Shown one piece after another: positions 1 to 5,926 of a DNA stretch of 8,265 bases (position 1 is the stretch's first letter; each line of letters opens with the position of its first letter). The DNA is from Betaproteobacteria bacterium (lineage in GTDB: Bacteria; Pseudomonadota; Gammaproteobacteria; Burkholderiales; Casimicrobiaceae). The notes under the pieces are model-generated. The model worked only from the letters and a program-made list of their open reading frames with translations, was not told where the DNA came from and ran no database searches. The stretch lies in assembly GCA_005883655.1 (NCBI GenBank), contig VBDA01000059.1:3222-11486 (forward strand). Reading direction: 5' to 3'. The position numbers and the translations under genes are program-made.

Positions 1-101
1 GCGGAGCCATAGGCAAGACCGGCATGGCCGGCCGCTAACAACGCGGCGCTTCCAACGGTCGCGGCAAGTCCCCGGCGGCGAAATCGACAGGCTCTCTTCA
101 C
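1..101 (-). CDS. N-terminus of a putative exported protein (runs off the left edge)
   Basis: A reading frame opens at a GTG (101-99) six bases after a clear GGAGG (112-108) and stays open to the window edge, giving 33 complete codons. The residues have the layout of a signal peptide: a very basic start (K2, R3, R6, R8, R9, R10), then a hydrophobic, Ala/Gly/Leu-rich stretch from G11 to about A24, then small residues that could be cut after GHA (25-27) or GLA (28-30). An in-frame ATG two codons upstream (107-105) is an alternative start but abuts the GGAGG, so GTG fits better. The triple arginine before the hydrophobic stretch loosely recalls a Tat signal but does not match the full motif. The function cannot be told from this fragment. 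It lies 113 bases after the thioesterase gene on the same strand and might belong to the same transcript. An outer-membrane fatty-acid transporter would suit the context, but nothing in the sequence shows that. Confidence 0.5.
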   Translation of the reverse strand, partial: MKRACRFRRRGLAATVGSAALLAAGHAGLAYGS

Positions 102-107
102 GTTCAT

Positions 108-112
108 CCTCC
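108..112 (-). promoter_or_regulatory. Ribosome binding site GGAGG for the left-edge exported protein
   Basis: The minus strand reads GGAGG here, followed by ATGAAC and then GTG. The six-base spacing to the GTG is close to ideal, while the ATG directly touches the GGAGG. This favours the GTG at 101 as the start, although both codons are in the same frame and the two proteins would differ by only two residues. Confidence 0.55.
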
Positions 113-214
113 ATCAGTGGTTTGGTTATTCTTGCGTTGCTTCGTAGGTCGTCGCCGGGAAAACGCGTGGCGGGCGTGGCCGACAACTATACACTGGCTC
201 GCAATAGCGGTCAC

Positions 215-640
215 TCAAGCGGGAAGCTCTCGCGGCCGCCGATCGGCGCCGACCGCGACATAGGTCAGGCTCGCCTCAGTTACCTTGACGCAAATGACGT
301 CGGTTGGGTTGCGCTGCGCATAGACCTCGACCGCGACCGTGATGGATGTCTTGCCCTCGCGAGTGATGTCGGCGTAGAAGCTGACCAGATCGCCTATCAT
401 CACCGGTTCGCGGAACACGAATGAATTGACCGCAACCGTCGCGACACGCCCCCGAGCGCGCCTCGCTGCGGGAACGCTGCCCGCGATGTCGACTTGCGAC
501 ATCACCCAGCCGCCGAAGATATCGCCGTTCTGGTTCGCGTCGGACGGCATCGGCACCACCCGCAGCGCGGGTTGCCTGTCCGGCAGCGTGACGCTTTCAC
601 CGACAGTCACTGTAGATCTCGAGTGAGGAGCGTCCGCCAT
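215..640 (-). CDS. yciA: Acyl-CoA thioesterase, YciA-like hotdog family
   Basis: This encodes a 141-residue single-domain hotdog protein, about the size of E. coli YciA (132 residues), that should hydrolyse acyl-CoA to free acid and CoA in the cytoplasm. The family signature NGDIFGGWVMSQVD lies at residues 38-51. D51 sits where the catalytic aspartate of this family is expected. The matching C-terminal part includes TEASLTYVAV (121-130) and ends in a YciA-like RELP. The frame extends 31 codons further upstream into fadD, but that part has no family similarity. ATG at 640-638 is the only sensible start and leaves 34 bases after the fadD stop. No convincing ribosome binding site precedes it, so translation may depend on the upstream genes. 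In this operon its likely job is to release CoA when acyl-CoA builds up, or to clear acyl-CoAs that β-oxidation handles poorly. The substrate range is not visible in the sequence. Confidence 0.9.
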   Translation of the reverse strand: MADAPHSRSTVTVGESVTLPDRQPALRVVPMPSDANQNGDIFGGWVMSQVDIAGSVPAARRARGRVATVAVNSFVFREPVMIGDLVSFYADITREGKTSITVAVEVYAQRNPTDVICVKVTEASLTYVAVGADRRPRELPA

Positions 641-674
641 AGCGCTGCAAACGTATTCACGTGCATCGCTCGCC

Positions 675-2348
675 TCATGCCGCTTTCTTCCTCGCCTCGT
701 CGCGGAGCTCCCGTCGCAGGATTTTGCCCACATTCGACTTGGGCAATTCCGTCCTGAACTCGACGTCGCGAGGGCATTTGTAACCGGTCAATTGTTCGCG
801 GCAGTGGGCGAGCAGTGCTTCAGCGGTCAACGCCGGGTCCTTCTTGACCACGAACAGTTTGACCGCCTCGCCCGATTTCGCATCCGGTACGCCGACCGCG
901 GCGCATTCCAGGACCCCCGGATGCATCGCCACCACCGCTTCGATTTCGTTCGGATACACGTTGAACCCGGAGACCAGGATCATGTCCTTCTTGCGGTCGA
1001 CGATGCGCACGTAACCGCGCTCATCCACCACGCCGATGTCGCCGGTCGCAAGCCACCCATCGCGGTCGATTACTTTCGCCGTCTCTTCCGGCCGCTTCCA
1101 ATACCCCGCCATCACCTGCGGCCCCTTGATGCAGATCTCGCCGCGGTCGCCAAGCGCGACTTCCTTGCCATCGTCGTCGCGCAGGACCAGATCGGTCGAA
1201 GAAATCGGCAGTCCGATCGCGCCGTTGTATTCGGGCAGGTCAAGCGGATTGATGGTTGCCGCCGGCGATGTCTCCGTCAGACCATAGGCCTCGATCAGCG
1301 GCTTGCCGGTGACTTTTTCCCACCGATCGGCCACCGCCTTCTGCACCGCCATGCCGCCGCCCAGCGTCATCTGCAGGGTCGAGAAGTCGAGCTTCTGGAA
1401 CTCGGCGTTGTTCAGAAGCGCATTGAAGAGCGTATTGACGCCGGTAATGGCGGTGAAGGAGTGTTTGCTCATTTCCTTTACCAGTCCCGGAATGTCGCGT
1501 GGGTTGGTGATCAACACATTCTCGGCTCCAAGCGTCATGAAGATGAGGCAGTTCGCCGTCAGCGAGAAGATATGGTAGAGCGGCAGCGGCGTGATGACGA
1601 CGTGACGCTTGTTACCAAGAAACGGCTTCACCCACGCTCCTGCCTGCAACAGGTTGGCGATAATGTTCCGATGCAGCAGCATCGCGCCCTTGGCAACGCC
1701 CGTGGTGCCTCCGGTGTACTGCAGAAACGCGATGTCTTCATGTCCGATCGCTACCGGCTCGAGCTTGCGCCTGCCCCCTTCCGCAAGTGCATCGGAGAGC
1801 CGTGTTGCCGCTGGAATCTTCCATCCCGGAATCATTTTCTTGACGTGGCGCAGCACGAAGTCGACGAGCACGCCTTTCAAGCCGAGCATTTCGCCGATCG
1901 TGGTGACGATGACGTGCTTGACCTCCGTTTTGGAGAGCACGTCCGCAAGCGTATGCGCGAAGTTTTCGACCACGACGATCATCTCGGCGCCGCTGTCGTT
2001 GAGCTGATGCTCGAGCTCTCGAGGCGTGTAAAGCGGATTGACATTGACGACGGTACATCCCACCCGGAGGATGCCGAACAGGCATACCGGATACTGCAGG
2101 ACGTTGGGCATCATCAGCGCGACGCGCGCTCCCTTGGTCAGGCCACGTGCCTGCACGAAAGCGCCGAACGCCGCCGATAATCGGTCCAATTCGGTGAAGG
2201 TGATTGTCCTTCCCATGCACGAATACGCCGGACGAGATCCGAACTTCGCGCAGCTCTCCTCCAACACCTCGCGCAACGAGGCATACTGATTGATGTCGAT
2301 TTCGGCAGGAACACCGGGCGGATAGGATTTCAGCCAGATCTTTTCCAA
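675..2348 (-). CDS. fadD: Long-chain fatty-acid--CoA ligase (FadD), TTG start
   Basis: This encodes a 557-residue AMP-forming acyl-CoA synthetase that activates fatty acid with ATP and CoA, the entry step of β-oxidation, probably at the inner face of the membrane. Visible motifs are the ATP-binding loop YTGGTTGVAKG (211-221), YGLTETSP (355-362), the fatty-acyl-CoA synthetase signature beginning DGWLATGD (430-437) and running to about G461, and the C-terminal PKSNVGKILR with the catalytic lysine at K542. The N-terminus (MEKIWLKSYPPGVPAEI) aligns by eye with E. coli FadD (561 residues). The start is a TTG at 2348-2346, placed by that alignment and by a strong GGGAGGA four bases upstream. The frame is open for 51 more codons to an ATG at 2501, but that extension overlaps the end of the preceding gene and has no FadD character. 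The gene begins 16 bases after the FadJ-like stop, in a co-transcribed arrangement. Confidence 0.95.
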   Translation of the reverse strand: MEKIWLKSYPPGVPAEIDINQYASLREVLEESCAKFGSRPAYSCMGRTITFTELDRLSAAFGAFVQARGLTKGARVALMMPNVLQYPVCLFGILRVGCTVVNVNPLYTPRELEHQLNDSGAEMIVVVENFAHTLADVLSKTEVKHVIVTTIGEMLGLKGVLVDFVLRHVKKMIPGWKIPAATRLSDALAEGGRRKLEPVAIGHEDIAFLQYTGGTTGVAKGAMLLHRNIIANLLQAGAWVKPFLGNKRHVVITPLPLYHIFSLTANCLIFMTLGAENVLITNPRDIPGLVKEMSKHSFTAITGVNTLFNALLNNAEFQKLDFSTLQMTLGGGMAVQKAVADRWEKVTGKPLIEAYGLTETSPAATINPLDLPEYNGAIGLPISSTDLVLRDDDGKEVALGDRGEICIKGPQVMAGYWKRPEETAKVIDRDGWLATGDIGVVDERGYVRIVDRKKDMILVSGFNVYPNEIEAVVAMHPGVLECAAVGVPDAKSGEAVKLFVVKKDPALTAEALLAHCREQLTGYKCPRDVEFRTELPKSNVGKILRRELRDEARKKAA

Positions 2349-2352
2349 TTTT

Positions 2353-2359
2353 TCCTCCC
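2353..2359 (-). promoter_or_regulatory. Strong ribosome binding site setting the fadD TTG start
   Basis: The minus strand reads GGGAGGA, then AAAA, then TTG. The site starts five bases after the TGA of the FadJ-like gene (2367-2365), so ribosomes finishing that gene are well placed to reinitiate. The strong site probably compensates for the weak TTG codon. Confidence 0.8.
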
Positions 2360-2364
2360 AGCGA

Positions 2365-4380
2365 TCAGCCGATTCTTCTGTCTGACATCGTATCAGAGGC
2401 GCTGGGCCGTACCGCCGGCGCGGATGCCACGCTGGTTGTCGCGTAATGCAGCGGGCCACCGCGGAACGGCGCGAAGCCGGTGCCGAAGATTGCTCCGGCA
2501 TCGACCAGATCGGCGTCAGCGACGATTCCCTCGGCCAACGCGGCCTCTGCCTCGGTCACCAATGGGCGGATCAAGCGATCTGCCAAACCCGGCGGCACGA
2601 CCCCTGGCGGATTCTTCGCCGCCTTGCCGCCGGACCAGTCGTAAAATCCGCGCTTGGTTTTGCGGCCAAGATTCCCCGCCGCGATCAATTCGCTCAACCG
2701 CTTCGGCGGCGGGGTGTCCCGGCCCAGCATCTTGCCCACCGCCATGCAGATGTCGAGACCGACGGTATCGGCCAGCTCGATCGGCCCCACCGGCATGCCG
2801 AACGCGAGCGCCGCTTCATCGACCGTCTCGGGAGTCATGCCTTCATCGACACAGCGCATCGCCTCCATCAGGTATGGCGCGAGAATGCGGTTGACCAGGA
2901 ATCCGGGTGCGCTTTTGACTGGCAGCGGCAGCTTGTCGATCTGTCGTGTAAACGCCGACGCGCTGGGAATCAGCTCTGCGCGTGTGCTTGCGCCGACAAC
3001 GATCTCCACCAGCATCATTCTCGCGACCGGATTGAAGAAATGGAGTCCGATCAGCCGGCCAGGATCGCGCATGGGCGCGGCGATCTCTTCCAGCGGAATG
3101 CTCGAGGTGTTGGTGGCGAGCAGGGCCGTGGATTTGGCCTTGGCCTCGAGCGAGGTGAACAGTTGCTGCTTGGCTTCGAGGTTTTCGAAGATGGCTTCGA
3201 TGATAACGTCGGCGCGCGCCACGCCGTTCCCGGCGACATCGGGGATGAGCCGGTCCTGCGCGTCGCGCACGCGCAGGGGATCCTTCAGCCGTTCGGAGAA
3301 GAGTTTTGCCGCGCGTCCCATCGCCGGCGACAGCCGCTCGGCATTCTGGTCCTGCAGCGTGACGGTGAGACCGCGCAGCGCGCACCACGCGGCGATATCA
3401 CCACCCATCGTACCCGCGCCAACGACGTGCACGTGCGCCGGGGGAGCGCGTCCGTCGCGCGCCGACGCTCCCTCTTCTTCTTTCTCGCGACCGAAGCTCT
3501 TCAGCCGTTCCTGAAGCTTGAACACGCGGATCAGGTTGGTGGCGGTCGGCGTCTGCAACAGATGCGCGATGGACGCCGGGTCGGACGCCGGCGCAGCTAA
3601 CGCGTCGCCGTCGTATTTGACCCAGATATCGAGAATCGCATACGGCGATGGGTAGTGCTCGCGCCGCGCCCGCGCGGCTACCTGCTTTCTCGCCTTTGCG
3701 GCAATGATGGGACGGACCAGAGAATTGAGCGTAAGCGAGAGTGGAAACGGCACTCGGCGCTGCACTGGGCGTTCACGCAGCACGCCGCGCGCGGTGTTGT
3801 CCATGATGCGAAGCGGCACGCACTCGTCGGCAATGCCTAGCTTCCTGGCCCTGCGCGCATCGACGGTCTTGCCGGTCAGCAGCAGATCCAGCGCGGCAGG
3901 CGCACCGATCAGTCGCGGAAGGCGCTTGATTCCGCCCCACGCCGGAACGATGCCTAGCATCACCTCGGGAAGGCCGAGGCGCGTTCCGGGCTCATCCACG
4001 ACTACCCGGTAACGGCAGGCAAGTGCCAACTCCATTCCGCCACCGAGACAGAATCCGCGGACCAGTGCCAGCGTCGGATACGGCGCGCCGGCAAGCTGTT
4101 CGAACGTGTCCCAACCTCGCCTCACCAGTGCAACTGCGTCGTCGACGCTTTTGAGCTCGCCAAATTCGTCGATGTCGGCACCGGCAATGAATCCATTCTC
4201 TTTGCCGGAGCGGATGACCAAGCCTTTGGGAGGGCTTGCGGCCAGCTCGCCAAGCATGGTGCGAAGCTCGTTCAGGACCGCAGCCGAGAGCGTGTTCGTC
4301 GTCGCGCCGCGCTTGTCCAGGGTCAGCCATCCGAGGCCATCGGCATCGCGCTCGAGTTTCCAGTGCAGCAATGCGCTCAT
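2365..4380 (-). CDS. fadJ: Bifunctional enoyl-CoA hydratase / 3-hydroxyacyl-CoA dehydrogenase (FadJ/FadB-like α subunit)
   Basis: This 671-residue protein hydrates trans-2-enoyl-CoA and then oxidises the 3-hydroxyacyl-CoA with NAD. Residues 1 to about 200 form the crotonase domain, with the oxyanion segment IAGADI (65-70) and two catalytic glutamates, E117 in GGGME and E139 in LPE. A charged linker (about 298-313) leads to the NAD-binding motif GAGTMG (321-326). The dehydrogenase residues follow: H447 in LHFFNP, E459 and N497 in FLVNR. The C-terminal dehydrogenase domains end with GTGFAPFRGGPLHYA (633-647), after which only 24 Ser/Ala/Pro-rich residues remain. Family members (714 residues for E. 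coli FadJ, 729 for FadB) usually continue with a helical tail, so the end looks shortened. The ATG at 4380 was chosen because the crotonase domain begins there; the open frame continues 59 codons upstream into the thiolase gene. It starts 16 bases after the thiolase stop without a clear ribosome binding site, which suggests translational coupling. FadJ and FadB cannot be separated by eye; fadJ follows the pairing with a FadI-like gene. Confidence 0.93.
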   Translation of the reverse strand: MSALLHWKLERDADGLGWLTLDKRGATTNTLSAAVLNELRTMLGELAASPPKGLVIRSGKENGFIAGADIDEFGELKSVDDAVALVRRGWDTFEQLAGAPYPTLALVRGFCLGGGMELALACRYRVVVDEPGTRLGLPEVMLGIVPAWGGIKRLPRLIGAPAALDLLLTGKTVDARRARKLGIADECVPLRIMDNTARGVLRERPVQRRVPFPLSLTLNSLVRPIIAAKARKQVAARARREHYPSPYAILDIWVKYDGDALAAPASDPASIAHLLQTPTATNLIRVFKLQERLKSFGREKEEEGASARDGRAPPAHVHVVGAGTMGGDIAAWCALRGLTVTLQDQNAERLSPAMGRAAKLFSERLKDPLRVRDAQDRLIPDVAGNGVARADVIIEAIFENLEAKQQLFTSLEAKAKSTALLATNTSSIPLEEIAAPMRDPGRLIGLHFFNPVARMMLVEIVVGASTRAELIPSASAFTRQIDKLPLPVKSAPGFLVNRILAPYLMEAMRCVDEGMTPETVDEAALAFGMPVGPIELADTVGLDICMAVGKMLGRDTPPPKRLSELIAAGNLGRKTKRGFYDWSGGKAAKNPPGVVPPGLADRLIRPLVTEAEAALAEGIVADADLVDAGAIFGTGFAPFRGGPLHYATTSVASAPAVRPSASDTMSDRRIG

Positions 4381-4396
4381 CGTCGCTGCGGGCGAA

Positions 4397-5683
4397 TCAG
4401 GCACGTTCAACCAGCATCGCACCGCCCTGGCCGCCGCCGATGCAGATCGATGCCATGCCACGTTTGCCTCCGGTGCGCTTGAGCGTATTGAGCAGGTGCA
4501 GGACGATCCGCGCACCGGACGCGCCGACCGGATGGCCGAGCGCGATCGCACCGCCATCGATATTCAGCCTGTCGGAGGCGACCTGTCCCAGCGCGCCGCT
4601 GAGCCCGAGCTCGCTGCGGCAAAAATCGTCGCTTGCCCAGGCGCGAAGACAGGCGATGACCTGCGCCGCGAACGCTTCGTTGATCTCCCACGCGTCGATG
4701 TCGTTGAGCCCGAGGCGATGACGGGAGAGGATCGGCGTCGAGGCGTACACGGGCCCGAGGCCCATCTGGGCGGGATCGAGACCCGCCCATTCGCTGTCGA
4801 CGATGGTACCCAGCACCGGCAGCTTGTGTTTCGCGACCGCCTCCTCGGACGCCAGAACCAGCCACGCCGCGCCGTCGGTGATCTGCGAGCTGTTACCGGC
4901 GGTCACGTTGCCGTACTTGCGATCGAAAAACGGCTTCAGCTTGGCGAGATTTTCGGGCGTGGAATCCTCGCGCACGCCATCGTCGGCCGGGTACACCTTG
5001 CCGTCGCGGTCGAACAGCGTCACGATTTCTCCGTCGAAGTGCCCGGCTTTTTGCGCCGCCAGCACCCGCCGATGGCTCTGCGCCGAGAACTCGTCCATAT
5101 CGCGCCGGGTGATGCCAAATCGGTATGCGAGGTTTTCGGCGGTCTGTCCCATGAGCAAGCCGACCATCGGATCGGTGAGCCCCTTCATGATGCCGATCAC
5201 CGGTGTCAGCATCTCGGCCGGACGCAGCTTGAAAAACGCGCTTGCCTTGGCGCCAAGGGACCTCGCGGTGCTGAAGTTGGCAAACCAGAGCACCATTTTG
5301 TCGGAATAGAGGAGCGGCGCGCGAGACAGGGCGTCGACGCCGCCCGCCAGCACGAGGCTGGAACGGCCGCCGCGAATATTGGTGATGGCGGAATCGAGAG
5401 CCTGCATTCCGGATGCGCAGTTGCGCATGACCGTCCAGCCCGGCACCTTCAGTCCGCAGCCCATGCGCAGAGCGACGACCCGCCCGATATTGACTTCGTC
5501 GGGCGATGGGCTCGCGCAGCGGAGAATCACTTCGTCCAACTCCGGGGGCGAAAACGGCATGCGCGCGAGCAACGCACGGCCGGCCTGTACCGCGAGATCC
5601 GACGCCGCAAACGGGCCCGGCTTGCTTCGTGCCTTGAGAAACGGCGTACGCGCCCCGTCGACAACATAGACCGGCTGATTCAT
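4397..5683 (-). CDS. fadI: 3-ketoacyl-CoA thiolase / acetyl-CoA acyltransferase (FadI-like β subunit)
   Basis: This 428-residue thiolase cleaves 3-ketoacyl-CoA with CoA to acetyl-CoA and a shortened acyl-CoA. The nucleophilic cysteine is C89 in MRNCASGMQ, the NEAF motif is at 335-338, the active-site histidine is H384 in GHPVGASGAR, and the second catalytic cysteine is C414 in CIGGGQGG. The region from about 126 to 172 is longer than in short biosynthetic thiolases, as in the membrane-associated trifunctional-type (FadI) group, and the length is close to E. coli FadI (436). The C-terminal third resembles acetyl-CoA acetyltransferases more than E. coli FadI, so fadI is a role-based name. The ATG at 5683 has a good site, GTGAGG (5694-5689), five bases upstream. 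The FadJ-like gene follows 16 bases after the stop, as expected for subunits of an αβ β-oxidation complex. Confidence 0.92.
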   Translation of the reverse strand: MNQPVYVVDGARTPFLKARSKPGPFAASDLAVQAGRALLARMPFSPPELDEVILRCASPSPDEVNIGRVVALRMGCGLKVPGWTVMRNCASGMQALDSAITNIRGGRSSLVLAGGVDALSRAPLLYSDKMVLWFANFSTARSLGAKASAFFKLRPAEMLTPVIGIMKGLTDPMVGLLMGQTAENLAYRFGITRRDMDEFSAQSHRRVLAAQKAGHFDGEIVTLFDRDGKVYPADDGVREDSTPENLAKLKPFFDRKYGNVTAGNSSQITDGAAWLVLASEEAVAKHKLPVLGTIVDSEWAGLDPAQMGLGPVYASTPILSRHRLGLNDIDAWEINEAFAAQVIACLRAWASDDFCRSELGLSGALGQVASDRLNIDGGAIALGHPVGASGARIVLHLLNTLKRTGGKRGMASICIGGGQGGAMLVERA

Positions 5684-5765
5684 CGCAGCCTCACATTGTT
5701 TGAAAGAATGCTACAAAGTCAAAACGCCGGCTCGCTTTCCTGGTTCATCTGGTTGCATACTGACA

Positions 5766-5794
5766 ATTATCGAAATGCGTTACGGCTTGCTCAC
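5766..5794 (-). promoter_or_regulatory. Weak candidate σ70-type promoter ahead of the thiolase gene
   Basis: On the minus strand GTGAGC (5794-5789) is followed after 17 bases by GATAAT (5771-5766). The -10 matches consensus at five of six positions but the -35 at only three. It would start transcription about 75 bases before the thiolase start, downstream of the palindromic repeat, and would let fadIJD-yciA be expressed apart from fadE. A match of this quality arises often by chance. I saw no convincing FadR- or PsrA-type operator in the gap. Confidence 0.2.
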
Positions 5795-5799
5795 CACTT

Positions 5800-5888
5800 T
5801 CGTCGTACCCGCGAAGGCGGAGACCCAGCGGCGTTCGTCGAAAGACACTGGATTCCCGCTCAGTTACCAAAGTGAGCGGGAATGACGA
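5800..5888. repeat. Palindromic intergenic repeat (REP/MITE-like) between fadE and fadI
   Basis: This roughly 89-bp element is bounded by imperfect inverted ends: TCGTCGTACCCGC (5800-5812) against GCGGGAATGACGA (5876-5888), matching at 11 of 13 positions. The right half holds a perfect 11-bp inverted repeat, ATTCCCGCTCA (5852-5862) and TGAGCGGGAAT (5873-5883), with a 10-base loop. The left half has a weaker, decayed hairpin around CCCGCGAAGGCGG (5808-5820). The core resembles a palindrome repeated many times in intergenic regions of some proteobacteria; whether it is multicopy here cannot be seen from one window. No T-run follows the stem on the minus strand, so it is not a classical terminator. 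In RNA it could form a stable structure between the fadE and thiolase messages. Confidence 0.7.
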
Positions 5889-5926
5889 TCTTAGGAATTC
5901 GGACGAATTTCGTAATGGTCAACGCA

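Noticed and set aside
165..182. Two adjacent near-identical 9-base units (GCGTGGCGG, GCGTGGCCG) after yciA
   Set aside because: Only two short units with one mismatch; chance is enough to explain it, and it forms neither a hairpin nor a terminator.
113..214. Possible terminator or promoter in the gap between yciA and the left-edge gene
   Set aside because: No stable stem followed by a T-run and no paired -35/-10 with proper spacing was found; a TTGCGA and TATAGT occur but are only seven bases apart.
792..2180. A 462-codon open frame on the plus strand opposite fadD
   Set aside because: It is a codon-bias shadow of fadD, with many Arg, His and Asp residues, no motif, and no ribosome binding site that I could see.
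5690..5723. A promoter-like TTGACT with AACAAT 16 bases further on, just before the thiolase start
   Set aside because: Transcription would begin at or after the GAGG, removing the ribosome binding site, so it is unlikely to work as the main promoter.
4106..5875. A 589-codon open frame on the plus strand opposite the thiolase and FadJ-like genes
   Set aside because: It has no recognisable domain and is rich in Arg, His and Ala. It lies opposite two genes with intact catalytic motifs. Long antisense frames of this kind are common in GC-rich coding DNA.
5852..5883. The 11-bp stem as an intrinsic terminator for fadE
   Set aside because: No T-run follows the stem on the minus strand (the next bases are CCAGTGTC), and the hairpin is better explained as half of the palindromic repeat.
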